In this document: positions 16,997 through 23,707 of the stretch, one piece after another | Layout: every line of letters begins with the position of its first letter | How positions within the stretch are numbered: the stretch's first letter is position 1 | NCBI GenBank assembly: GCA_015065545.1 | Contig: SVQA01000003.1 | Span: 1 to 64,000 of the forward strand | Length of the DNA: 64,000 nt | Direction: 5' to 3' | Origin: Oscillospiraceae bacterium | GTDB lineage: Bacteria > Bacillota > Clostridia > Oscillospirales > Acutalibacteraceae | Program-made: the position numbers and the translations under genes | Notes under the pieces: generated by a model | Database searches by the model: none | Told to the model about the DNA's origin: nothing | The model's input: the letters and a program-made list of their open reading frames with translations, nothing else

Positions 16997-18277
16997 TTAA
17001 TTTGCTGGGCCGTCGAGGATTTTGCCAGCTTCACTGAATCTTGAGCCGTGGCATGGGCAGTCCCAGCTGTGCTCAGCTTTGTTGTATTTAAGAGCACAGC
17101 CCAGATGAGGACATCTCTTGGTGGTAGGGGTCAGAAGATTTTTGATTGATTCAAAGCTGTTTAGGAAAAGCTGTGGTTTTATAATACATCTGGAGGGAGA
17201 GAATACTTCGGCATATTCTTTTGGTTTGCCGAGAATATCCGAAGATATGATGTCAGCACTGAGCATTGAGTTTGTCATACCCCATTTGTTGAAGCCTGTT
17301 GCTACATATAAGTCAGGTGTGTTTTTTGAATAGTTGCCTATATATGCTACTGCGTCAAGGCTTATTGTGTCTTGAGCCGCCCAGCGAAAAACCTCTTTTG
17401 AGTGTGGGTAGTGCTTGTCTTTAAACTGACGAAGTTCGTTGTAGTTGCCGCCTTGTTTTCCGGTACGGTGACCGCCACTGCCAAGAAGCAGAAGTTCACC
17501 GAACGAACTGAAGGAGAGTCCTTTCTTATCGTTGTCAACAAACATTTCTTTGGGTGCTTCAGCGTTCGCAAGTGCGAGAATATAGGAGCGATGCTGATAG
17601 AGTTTAAGAAAGTAGCTTCCGTGCTTGTTGATAAAAGGAAAGTGTGTTGCAACTACCACCTTCTTTGCTTTGACTTTTCCTTTGTTTGTTTTAGCTGTGG
17701 TGCCGAGCATTTCCTCTACTTTTGTGTTTTCAAAAATTCTGAGCTTTTGCGATATGTGATTTATGAGTTCAAGGGGATTGAACTGAGCTTCGTTTGAAAA
17801 TCCTATTGCACCTGCTGCTTTTACAGGAAGAGGTACGTTATCTTTATATAAATAAGGAACACCGATTTTGCTCAGAGCCTCAAGCTCCTTTTCGATTTTA
17901 TACCTGTCATTGCTGTATACAAAGTTATCTTTAATCTCAATATTACATCCTGCTTCTGAGCATAAACTCATTAGCTTCTCGGCGGCTCTTTTGTGTGCTG
18001 TGTAATAAGCCTTTGCGTAATCTTTATCATAGGATTTTAAGATTTTGTGGTATATAAATCCGTGCTGTGCTGTTATTTTTGCTGTAGTATGAGCTGTGGT
18101 TTTCCTGCATATACGGTCCTTTTCCAAAAGAACACAGTTAATTCCTTTTTCACAAAGCTTGTAAGCGGTTAGAATTCCTGCAATGCCTCCGCCGATTATA
18201 AGCACATCGGTAGAAATATCGCCCTTAAGGGATTCAAAGGAGGGGAGTTTGCATTCATATTGCCATAAAGATTTCAT
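16997..18277 (-). CDS. FAD-dependent oxidoreductase with C-terminal Rieske [2Fe-2S] domain
   Basis: A 426-residue protein with an N-terminal DAO-type FAD domain (VLIIGGGIAG, residues 25-34) and a C-terminal Rieske domain. Its ligands are visible as Cys388-x-His390 and Cys406-x-x-His409. The family is common in Firmicutes, and its physiological substrate is not established. It is 5 bases downstream of a small basic protein gene on the same strand, so the two are probably co-transcribed. Rieske clusters have relatively high potential, which is unusual among the low-potential ferredoxin systems encoded elsewhere in this window. Confidence 0.88.
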   Translation of the reverse strand: MKSLWQYECKLPSFESLKGDISTDVLIIGGGIAGILTAYKLCEKGINCVLLEKDRICRKTTAHTTAKITAQHGFIYHKILKSYDKDYAKAYYTAHKRAAEKLMSLCSEAGCNIEIKDNFVYSNDRYKIEKELEALSKIGVPYLYKDNVPLPVKAAGAIGFSNEAQFNPLELINHISQKLRIFENTKVEEMLGTTAKTNKGKVKAKKVVVATHFPFINKHGSYFLKLYQHRSYILALANAEAPKEMFVDNDKKGLSFSSFGELLLLGSGGHRTGKQGGNYNELRQFKDKHYPHSKEVFRWAAQDTISLDAVAYIGNYSKNTPDLYVATGFNKWGMTNSMLSADIISSDILGKPKEYAEVFSPSRCIIKPQLFLNSFESIKNLLTPTTKRCPHLGCALKYNKAEHSWDCPCHGSRFSEAGKILDGPAN

Positions 18278-18282
18278 TGAAT

Positions 18283-18537
18283 TTAACCTTTAAAGTCTTG
18301 CATATCTGCGGCAGTAAGCCCCAGGTCGTTTGCTATGTTTTCTATTGCTGTGTCGCTTTCTGCTAAACCAAAAGGAATTCGTTTTGATGAGTGGATATCC
18401 GAGAATTTTATAAAGTCAGATGAGTTCAGCTTTGCTTTTTCTTTACCGCTTTTAACCTTACCCTGTAGTTCTTCTACAGGCTTTATCGCGTTTTTGTTTG
18501 TTTCATTGTAGTATCTTTTCATACCTTTTTTAGCCAT
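18283..18537 (-). CDS. Small basic hypothetical protein upstream of the Rieske oxidoreductase
   Basis: An 84-residue, Lys-rich protein beginning MAKKGMKRYYNETNKN. ATG 18537 is preferred over the upstream GTG (18546) because AGAGGTG lies 6 bases before it. It has no recognised domain, no signal peptide and no membrane segment. It sits 5 bases before the FAD/Rieske gene, suggesting a shared transcript and possibly a shared process. Function unknown. Confidence 0.75.
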   Translation of the reverse strand: MAKKGMKRYYNETNKNAIKPVEELQGKVKSGKEKAKLNSSDFIKFSDIHSSKRIPFGLAESDTAIENIANDLGLTAADMQDFKG

Positions 18538-18647
18538 AATATACACCTCTTTTTTAGTGTAGCCAAAAGCAAATTGTCTAGTCAGGAAAAAAGGGGAAGA
18601 GAAAAAGTTTTGTATTTTGCAAGACTTTTTTGTATATGTTAATAGGA

Positions 18648-18690
18648 CAGTTTTTGGTTTCCACTTTTCGTAGAAACCAAAAGGTCTTTT
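18648..18690 (+). other. Hairpin in the leader of the Mor-like regulator
   Basis: TTTTGGTTTC (18652-18661) pairs perfectly with GAAACCAAAA (18673-18682), followed shortly by TCTTTTTG. It could be a weak terminator or attenuator in the 273-base gap upstream of the Mor-like gene. Confidence 0.4.
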
Positions 18691-18750
18691 TGTGTTAATC
18701 TATGAGTGTCAGGAGGATGTCCTGAAGGAATTTTACAAGGAAGTGTTCCT

Positions 18751-18792
18751 ATGAACCGAGTTGCTTTGAAGTTCCGAATTATTGAAGTATAA
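18751..18792 (+). CDS. Possible 13-codon leader ORF before the Mor-like gene
   Basis: ATG at 18751, behind AAGGAAG (18738-18744), opens a 13-residue frame (MNRVALKFRIIEV). It stops 18 bases before the Mor-like start. An AGGAA/TTCCT inverted repeat (18739-18750) covers its ribosome site. It may be a regulatory leader peptide or chance; there is no codon bias towards one amino acid. Confidence 0.25.
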   Translation: MNRVALKFRIIEV

Positions 18793-18810
18793 TTGAGAAA
18801 GGAGATTAGC

Positions 18811-19098
18811 ATGAGAGGACTGAGGGCTATTAAGACGCAAAATATTAAATGCGAGGATTTGAACGGTGCTTACAGCGAGCTCGCTTCAATTCTCGGGGTT
18901 GATGCTGTGCTCAAAATCCACGATAAATATCGTGGAACACAGATTTCTTTCCCTGTGGAACTTTTTAGCCGAGAGTTTATCAAAGCACAGATTATCGAAG
19001 ATTACAATGGTCGTAATATAAAGGAACTTGCATCTAAATTCGGGTACACAGAAAAATGGATTCGTAAAATTCTCAAGGATAACGCTGATAAATATTAA
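18811..19098 (+). CDS. Mor-type transcription activator family protein
   Basis: A 95-residue protein with the Mor/C-activator pattern. A central beta strand (YRGTQISFP) is followed by a C-terminal helix-turn-helix (IIEDYNGRNIKELASKFGYTEKWIRKIL). Mor of phage Mu activates middle-phase transcription; short bacterial homologues occur in prophage remnants and mobile islands. ATG 18811 is chosen for the AAAGGAG at 18799-18805. It heads a small co-directional cluster of four short genes. Confidence 0.85.
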   Translation: MRGLRAIKTQNIKCEDLNGAYSELASILGVDAVLKIHDKYRGTQISFPVELFSREFIKAQIIEDYNGRNIKELASKFGYTEKWIRKILKDNADKY

Positions 19099-19115
19099 AG
19101 AAAAGGAGAACCATT

Positions 19116-19562
19116 ATGGATTACAAAGAAAGAGAGAAAAGACAGGAATTATTGACTAAACAGCTGATGGAGCTTGATAAGGAGCTTGAAGAAATAAACG
19201 AGAAGGAAAAAGCCTTTAAGTTTTCAGACAAAGAATTTGGGGACTTGCAAAAACAATGGGTTGAAAATTATAAGAAGCAGATGGAAATTCTGGACGAAAT
19301 GAGCCGACTTAACCATGAAATTCTGGAAGAAAGCAAACAGATTTATGCTCAAACCAAAGAAATGCACAAAGAACTTGAAGAGGCAGGCTTTTTTGAAAAA
19401 GCAGAGAGATATGACGAGATTCTTGAGAACCCTGAAAAATACACAAAGGAAGAAGTCGAAGAGGCAGAAAAATTTTATAACGGACTAAATGAAGCTTTCA
19501 TAAAATATGCACAGGAGAATCCTGACGGTCCGATTAAAGTCGTTTTTGAAGACGAGGAGTAA
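19116..19562 (+). CDS. Coiled-coil hypothetical protein
   Basis: A 148-residue, highly charged protein with Glu/Lys-rich heptads over roughly residues 1-90, predicted to be one long coiled coil, then an acidic tail. There is no signal peptide or known domain. A good ribosome site (AAAGGAG) lies upstream and it starts 17 bases after the Mor-like gene. Function unknown; phage-like scaffold or regulatory roles are possible but unsupported. Confidence 0.75.
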   Translation: MDYKEREKRQELLTKQLMELDKELEEINEKEKAFKFSDKEFGDLQKQWVENYKKQMEILDEMSRLNHEILEESKQIYAQTKEMHKELEEAGFFEKAERYDEILENPEKYTKEEVEEAEKFYNGLNEAFIKYAQENPDGPIKVVFEDEE

Positions 19563-19627
19563 CATATATGCAAACAGTCGTAAATGACTATTTTACATTT
19601 TAATTTATATTGAGAGGGGGTTAGGAG

Positions 19628-19876
19628 ATGGGCTTTTTAGGATCGGTATTTTCCTTTATTCTTGGTGAAGCTTTGAGCAGTAGTCCGAAAGCATCAGAGA
19701 AATATTCAAAATTCAGTGATAAACTTGAGTATGGAGATGCGGTATATAAGAAAAGAGTACTTACCGATGCAAAGCAAAAAGCACGTAGCACAGGGCGAAC
19801 TGATGCGGTGGAAAAAATCGATAGCAAGATGAAAGATGTGGATGAAACTATAAATAGTAAGCGTCCGAAATACTAA
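19628..19876 (+). CDS. Small hypothetical protein with hydrophobic N terminus
   Basis: An 82-residue protein. A hydrophobic N-terminal helix (MGFLGSVFSFILGEAL) is followed by a charged helical region. The ribosome site is GGGGG/GGAG. It lies in the short-gene cluster headed by the Mor-like regulator. No family recognised. Confidence 0.65.
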   Translation: MGFLGSVFSFILGEALSSSPKASEKYSKFSDKLEYGDAVYKKRVLTDAKQKARSTGRTDAVEKIDSKMKDVDETINSKRPKY

Positions 19877-19896
19877 TATTGAAAGGAGGATATAAA

Positions 19897-20082
19897 ATGC
19901 CAATAGCAAACAAAGATCTCAGAAAATGCTTAACCTGTCGCTACTGGACAGGAGAGGTGAGTGTAAAAAGCACCAATACAGTAGAATTTCCCAGCGGACA
20001 GAGAGCGAAGTGCAATCTGACAGGACAGCCTAAACCCGATTGGACAAGTTGCCCCAAATATCAGAGAAATCTTTTCTTCTGA
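19897..20082 (+). CDS. Small Cys-containing protein, phage-like
   Basis: A 61-residue protein with CLTCRYW near the N terminus and further Cys in KCNLTG and TSCPKY: four Cys in a zinc-ribbon-like pattern. ATG 19897 is chosen because AAAGGAGG lies at 19882-19889. Proteins of this size and pattern are frequent in clostridial phages and islands. It is the last gene before a strong terminator. Function unknown. Confidence 0.72.
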   Translation: MPIANKDLRKCLTCRYWTGEVSVKSTNTVEFPSGQRAKCNLTGQPKPDWTSCPKYQRNLFF

Positions 20083-20114
20083 GATGGGAAGTGATTGAAC
20101 ATATCATATAAAAT

Positions 20115-20158
20115 ATACCGCAACCTCAGATAATAGCTGAAGTTGCGGTATGTTTTTT
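20115..20158 (+). terminator. Intrinsic terminator of the Mor island
   Basis: ATACCGCAAC-TCAG (20115-20129) pairs with CTGA-GTTGCGGTAT (20137-20151), followed by six Ts. Confidence 0.9.
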
Positions 20159-20206
20159 ATTCTGTAAAGATATATAGGTATTCTAAAGAAATATATAAAC
20201 AGCAAA

Positions 20207-20232
20207 GGTGGTTCTGCATAAACAGAACCACC
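20207..20232 (-). terminator. Terminator-like hairpin of the tiny peptide gene
   Basis: A perfect 10-bp stem GGTGGTTCTG/CAGAACCACC with a 6-base loop, 10 bases after the stop codon of the 17-residue ORF on the minus strand. T-rich but interrupted sequence follows, so termination may be partial. Confidence 0.6.
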
Positions 20233-20242
20233 CCCTGATATA

Positions 20243-20296
20243 TTAGCAGCCGAAGCCGAAAAGATTACAAAGAATCTGCCAGATGTAGTTACACAT
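20243..20296 (-). CDS. Tiny Cys-containing hydrophobic peptide (17 residues)
   Basis: The minus-strand ORF MCNYIWQILCNLFGFGC starts at 20296 with a perfect AGGAGG (20310-20305) eight bases upstream. A promoter (TTGCGA-17-TACAAT) lies 46 bases upstream, and a 10-bp hairpin follows the stop. The peptide is hydrophobic and amphipathic, with Cys at positions 2, 10 and 17. I know of no family. Its complete expression signals argue for a real short gene: a membrane-active, signalling or toxin-like peptide. Chance remains possible for such a short frame. Confidence 0.5.
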   Translation of the reverse strand: MCNYIWQILCNLFGFGC

Positions 20297-20341
20297 ATTC
20301 CTAACCTCCTGATTGAAATTTTGTCTCGCGAGGACAACTTA

Positions 20342-20370
20342 ATTGTAACAGGCTTGTAACTTTTTCGCAA
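20342..20370 (-). promoter_or_regulatory. Promoter for the tiny peptide gene
   Basis: On the minus strand TTGCGA (20370-20365) and TACAAT (20347-20342) are 17 bases apart. A GC-rich TTGTC/GACAA hairpin with a TCGCGAG loop follows in the leader before AGGAGG. Confidence 0.55.
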
Positions 20371-20446
20371 ATGTAAATAATGGCAGACAGCAACGGTAAG
20401 GCTGTAGGCGGACACTGTTTGTTTTCAAGTGTGGTTACTTTTGTTG

Positions 20447-20947
20447 TTACGTTGCTGTGTAAAGTTCTGATTCTATTCTCAAACGGTAAAATTCTTGCAA
20501 CCACAAAGGTTGATTTGAAATATCTTCTTTAAGCTTTAGCAGAGTTCTCTTACCGATTCTTCTGTCCAGGATTGCAAACATTCTTATAATGGGATTTTGT
20601 GAATTGATACTATCATGTATATCTTGTGAACGGTATTCCTTGAGTGCGTCGCAAAATTCTTCTTCGGCATATTCTGTGCGCTCTGTTATCGGAATTTTCC
20701 AAAAACCGCCCCATTGGTCTATTTCACCATAGAGATTTTTGTCTATGTGAAATGAGTTTTTGTTGATATAAGTTTGTGCCGTTTCCCAAGAAAATTGCTT
20801 TACAAGTTTAGAATCAATATATACTTCAAAGAGATTGAAGTGATAGCTTTTACAGGCATAGCGTATACGACCATGCAAAGATGGTGCCAACATTTCTTGT
20901 TCTAAATATTTTCGCATTCCGCTCCAGGAAGAGAGAGCTTTACCCAT
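20447..20947 (-). CDS. Hypothetical protein, possibly SF0329 family
   Basis: A 166-residue soluble protein beginning with WSGMRKYLEQEMLAPSLHGRIRYACKSY, then a short beta-rich region (FEVYIDSKLVKQFSW) and a helical C-terminal half. The opening pattern reminds me of the SF0329 family of uncharacterised bacterial proteins, but this is low-certainty recall. It is isolated, with no operon partners, between the Mor island and tRNA-Leu. No catalytic motif is visible. Confidence 0.65.
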   Translation of the reverse strand: MGKALSSWSGMRKYLEQEMLAPSLHGRIRYACKSYHFNLFEVYIDSKLVKQFSWETAQTYINKNSFHIDKNLYGEIDQWGGFWKIPITERTEYAEEEFCDALKEYRSQDIHDSINSQNPIIRMFAILDRRIGKRTLLKLKEDISNQPLWLQEFYRLRIESELYTAT

Positions 20948-21100
20948 AATATCACCTCGTACACATACTTTTTAATTCAAGTATATCCGTGGTTGAGAGT
21001 TGTGTCAATGTTAAGTTATAGTACTTTGAACTTGAGAACAGGTCAGTGGATAACTAAAAATAAAACTTTTAAAATTTTATAAAAAAGTTTAAATTTAATC

Positions 21101-21129
21101 TTGACAACTGTATGTATAAATGCTATAAT
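21101..21129 (+). promoter_or_regulatory. tRNA-Leu promoter
   Basis: Perfect TTGACA (21101-21106) and TATAAT (21124-21129) with a 17-base spacer, 30 bases upstream of the mature tRNA. It is the strongest promoter match in the window. Confidence 0.92.
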
Positions 21130-21159
21130 AGTCGAGCGTTCGAAAGAGCGGGATAAAAT

Positions 21160-21244
21160 GCGAGTGTGCTGGAATAGGCAGACAGGCACGTTTGAGGGGC
21201 GTGTGTGGAGACGCGTACGGGTTCAAGTCCCGTCACTCGCACCA
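21160..21244 (+). tRNA. tRNA-Leu (anticodon GAG)
   Basis: An 85-base class II tRNA. Acceptor stem GCGAGTG pairs with CACTCGC. The anticodon stem CACGT/GCGTG carries the loop TTGAGGG (anticodon GAG, decoding CTC/CTT). It has a variable arm, a T arm with GGTTCAAGTCC, discriminator A and an encoded CCA at 21242-21244. It has its own consensus promoter and a terminator 7 bases after the CCA. Confidence 0.96.
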
Positions 21245-21525
21245 TAGGAATAAGGGATACCGTTTGGTATCCCTTTTTTCTATGCTTATTGTGAGCGTGG
21301 CGGGACTTGAACAGGCTGTGCCAAGGGTTAAGCGTAAGCGAAAACCGCAGGTAAAAACAGTCCGGTGGACTGTTTTTAAGCCGCTGCGTTGATGATACTT
21401 CTGACTATAAACACGCCGCAACATACGAGGCAGGTGGTTTTCTTTATTGCAACCACCGTCACTCGCACCATTGGAATGAGGGGTACCATTTGGTATCCCT
21501 TTTTTCTATGCCTTTGTGAGCATGA
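21228..21525 (+). repeat. Duplicated tRNA 3' end plus terminator flanking a small element
   Basis: The last 14 bases of the tRNA (CGTCACTCGCACCA), its terminator and the following CTATGC...GTGAGC sequence recur about 230 bases downstream (copies near 21231-21297 and 21457-21523). Between them lies a non-coding stretch. It contains a reverse-oriented T-arm-like sequence (CGGGACTTGAAC at 21301), a perfect 11-bp hairpin AAAAACAGTCC/GGACTGTTTTT (21353-21377), and GGTGGTT/AACCACC (21433-21457). This is the layout of an attachment-site duplication around a tiny insertion, or of a tRNA-derived repeat. A 66-codon frame inside is not a convincing gene. Confidence 0.65.
21252..21280 (+). terminator. 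tRNA-Leu terminator
   Basis: AAGGGATACC (21252-21261) pairs with GGTATCCCTT (21266-21275), with a GTTT loop and a T run. A diverged copy of this terminator recurs at about 21478-21505. Confidence 0.92.
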
Positions 21526-21599
21526 GGTTTATTCAGCGATTTTTATGCTTTTTTACTTTTGAAAATAATAATTTTTTTTAAAAAGTTTAGTGATTTATC

Positions 21600-21628
21600 T
21601 TGACAAAGTAATTTTATGGTGATAAAAT
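21600..21628 (+). promoter_or_regulatory. Promoter of the aromatic amino acid operon
   Basis: TTGACA (21600-21605) and TAAAAT (21623-21628) with a 17-base spacer. Transcription would start near 21635, just before the ribosome site of the leader peptide. Confidence 0.85.
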
Positions 21629-21657
21629 GAACTCAAATTTTTAAGGAGACCAAAGTC

Positions 21658-21717
21658 ATGAGCAGAAATTCTTTCGCAGTTAACTTTTATTACTTTTACT
21701 TTTTTAGCCAGGACTAA
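21658..21717 (+). CDS. Phe/Tyr-rich leader peptide of the aro operon attenuator
   Basis: A 19-codon ORF, MSRNSFAVNFYYFYFFSQD, with AAGGAG upstream (21643-21648). Residues 10-16 are seven consecutive Phe or Tyr (FYYFYFF), and eight of 19 residues are aromatic. It lies between a strong promoter and an intrinsic terminator that precedes the DAHP synthase gene. By analogy with pheA/his leaders, ribosome stalling at these codons when charged tRNA-Phe or tRNA-Tyr is scarce would favour the antiterminator. The sequence evidence is direct; the mechanism is inferred from known attenuators. Confidence 0.9.
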   Translation: MSRNSFAVNFYYFYFFSQD

Positions 21718-21726
21718 AATAGTAGA

Positions 21727-21812
21727 AGTGATTTAAGCTGCAAATTTTCTGAAAATGACATTCAGATTATAGATGGATTACACCGCAGTGAATAATCACT
21801 GCGGTGTTTTTT
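21727..21812 (+). promoter_or_regulatory. Transcription attenuator: antiterminator and terminator
   Basis: The terminator CACCGCAGTG (21781-21790) with CACTGCGGTG (21797-21806) is a perfect 10-bp stem followed by six Ts. An alternative pairing uses AGTGAT (21727-21732) with ATCACT (21795-21800) and CTGC (21738-21741) with GCAG (21785-21788), which would break the terminator. A third hairpin, TCTGAA/TTCAGA (21749-21766), fits inside the antiterminator loop. Together with the Phe/Tyr leader peptide this is a complete attenuator. Confidence 0.88.
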
Positions 21813-21847
21813 ATTATCTGTGGCCTTTAAACTTTGGAGGTAATCTT

Positions 21848-22852
21848 ATGATAGCAGTACTTAAAACAGGTGTTGAAGCAGCACAACAGGAAAATCTTAT
21901 TAGTTGGCTTGAAGGTATGGGGCTTAAGGTCCATATCTCGGAGGGTGAATTTCATACGGTTCTCGGTTTGATAGGCGATACCAGCCGAGTGGATATGGAT
22001 TTGCTTGAGGGACTTGAGATTGTTGAGAGCGTTCGCAGAATTTCCGAGCCCTACAAGAAGGCAAACCGTAAGTTCTTTCCCGACGATACCGTTGTTGATG
22101 TGTCCGGCGTAAAGATTGGTAAAGGGCATTTCGCTATGATTGCAGGTCCTTGCTCTGTTGAGAGTGAGGAACAGATTATTCTTGTTGCACAGCAGGTTAA
22201 AGCAGCAGGTGCAAATATTCTTCGCGGCGGTGCATTTAAGCCTCGCACATCACCATACGATTTCCAAGGTCTTAAAGCAGACGGCATAGAGCTTCTTCTT
22301 AAAGCAAAGGCTGTTACAGGACTTCCTATTGTCAGCGAGATTATGAATGCTAACCATCTGCCTCTTTTTGAGGAGGTTGATATGATTCAGGTTGGTGCTC
22401 GTAATATGCAGAACTTTGAGCTTCTCAAGGAGCTGGGCAAAACAAACAAGCCTATCCTCTTAAAGCGTGGCCTTGCAAACACACTCAAAGAGCTTCTTAT
22501 GAGTGCGGAGTATATTATGGCAGGCGGTAACGAGAACGTTATCCTCTGCGAGCGAGGTATCCGTACCTTCGAAACCTACACAAGAAATACTCTTGATGTA
22601 TCCGCAGTTCCTTCTCTTAAAGAGATGACCCATCTGCCTGTTATTATCGATCCGTCTCATGCTTGCGGTCATTCCAGAATGGTGCCTTCTCTGGCTTATG
22701 CGGCTACAGCCTGCGGTGCAGACGGACTTATTATCGAGGTGCATAACGACCCTAAACATGCAATGTGTGATGGGGCACAGTCTTTAACCTTTGAGCAATT
22801 TGAGAAGGTTACAAAAAAAGTTGAGGATATTCGTAAGGTGATGGCAGAATAA
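21848..22852 (+). CDS. aroF: 3-deoxy-7-phosphoheptulonate (DAHP) synthase, class I beta
   Basis: A 334-residue enzyme condensing PEP and erythrose-4-phosphate, the first step of the shikimate pathway. The N-terminal ~70 residues (MIAVLKTGVEAAQQE...) form the ferredoxin-like regulatory domain of the Thermotoga type, known in that family to bind Phe/Tyr. The TIM barrel carries AGPCSVES, KPRTSPYDFQG and the metal/substrate motif DPSHACGHS. ATG 21848 follows GGAGGT; the longer frame would start inside the attenuator. First structural gene of the aro operon. Confidence 0.95.
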   Translation: MIAVLKTGVEAAQQENLISWLEGMGLKVHISEGEFHTVLGLIGDTSRVDMDLLEGLEIVESVRRISEPYKKANRKFFPDDTVVDVSGVKIGKGHFAMIAGPCSVESEEQIILVAQQVKAAGANILRGGAFKPRTSPYDFQGLKADGIELLLKAKAVTGLPIVSEIMNANHLPLFEEVDMIQVGARNMQNFELLKELGKTNKPILLKRGLANTLKELLMSAEYIMAGGNENVILCERGIRTFETYTRNTLDVSAVPSLKEMTHLPVIIDPSHACGHSRMVPSLAYAATACGADGLIIEVHNDPKHAMCDGAQSLTFEQFEKVTKKVEDIRKVMAE

Positions 22853-22870
22853 CCTCTTGGAGTGGTATTT

Positions 22871-23707
22871 ATGATTACAATTGGTATTGTGGGCTTGGGA
22901 CTTATTGGTGCTTCGCTGGCAAAGTCTGCAAAGAAAAATACAGAGTACAAGGTGTTTGGTTTTGATAAGGACCACAGCGTTACCGAGTATGCACTTTTGT
23001 CCGGAATTATTGACGAGGAGCTTGCAAAGGATAACCTCAACAAGTGTGATGTGGTATTTATTTGCTTATATCCTTCAGCCTGTGTGAAATATGTTAAAGA
23101 GAATGCAGATTTCTTTAAAAAAGATTCTCTTGTTCTTGATTGTGCGGGTATAAAGAGAAGTGTGTGTGAACCCTGCTTTGAGGTTGCAGAAGAAAAAGGC
23201 TTTCATTTTATTGGCGGTCATCCTATGGCAGGTACCCAGCATAGCGGTATTAAGTATTCGAAAGACACAATGTTTTATAATGCCTGCTTTGTTCTTGTTC
23301 CAAAGCATTTTGAGGACATTGAGATTATCTCAAAAGCCAGAGAAACAGTACTTGCTGTAGGATTTTCAAGAGTTTCTGTTATGAATGCAGAGCGTCATGA
23401 TGAGCTGATTGCTTATACCTCACAGCTTGCACACGTGGTATCAAATGCTTATGTTAAAAGTCCCTGTGCACTTTCTCACAAAGGTATATCTGCAGGCAGT
23501 TACAGAGATTTGACCAGAGTTGCTTATCTTAATGAAAATATGTGGACAGAGCTTTTTATGGATAATAAAGATAATCTGCTCAGAGAGGTTGAGGGAATAA
23601 TCTCTTCCCTGAACGAGTATGCAGAGGCTTTGAGAAGCGGTGACGAAGTAAAGCTAAAAGCATTGCTTCTTGAGGGCAAAAAGGCAAAGGAGGCTGCAGA
23701 GGGATGA
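22871..23707 (+). CDS. tyrA: Prephenate dehydrogenase
   Basis: A 278-residue NAD(P)-dependent TyrA with the Rossmann motif GLGLIGAS near the N terminus and the GGHPMAGTQHSG catalytic segment around residue 115. It oxidatively decarboxylates prephenate to 4-hydroxyphenylpyruvate for tyrosine. No C-terminal ACT domain is present, so feedback control may rest on DAHP synthase and the attenuator. ATG 22871 has GGAG at 22859-22862. It overlaps aroB by 4 bases. Confidence 0.94.
   Translation: MITIGIVGLGLIGASLAKSAKKNTEYKVFGFDKDHSVTEYALLSGIIDEELAKDNLNKCDVVFICLYPSACVKYVKENADFFKKDSLVLDCAGIKRSVCEPCFEVAEEKGFHFIGGHPMAGTQHSGIKYSKDTMFYNACFVLVPKHFEDIEIISKARETVLAVGFSRVSVMNAERHDELIAYTSQLAHVVSNAYVKSPCALSHKGISAGSYRDLTRVAYLNENMWTELFMDNKDNLLREVEGIISSLNEYAEALRSGDEVKLKALLLEGKKAKEAAEG

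Noticed and set aside
21192..21392. A 66-codon ORF starting inside tRNA-Leu
   Set aside because: It overlaps the tRNA, terminator and repeat element; there is no ribosome site, and the codon pattern is not gene-like.
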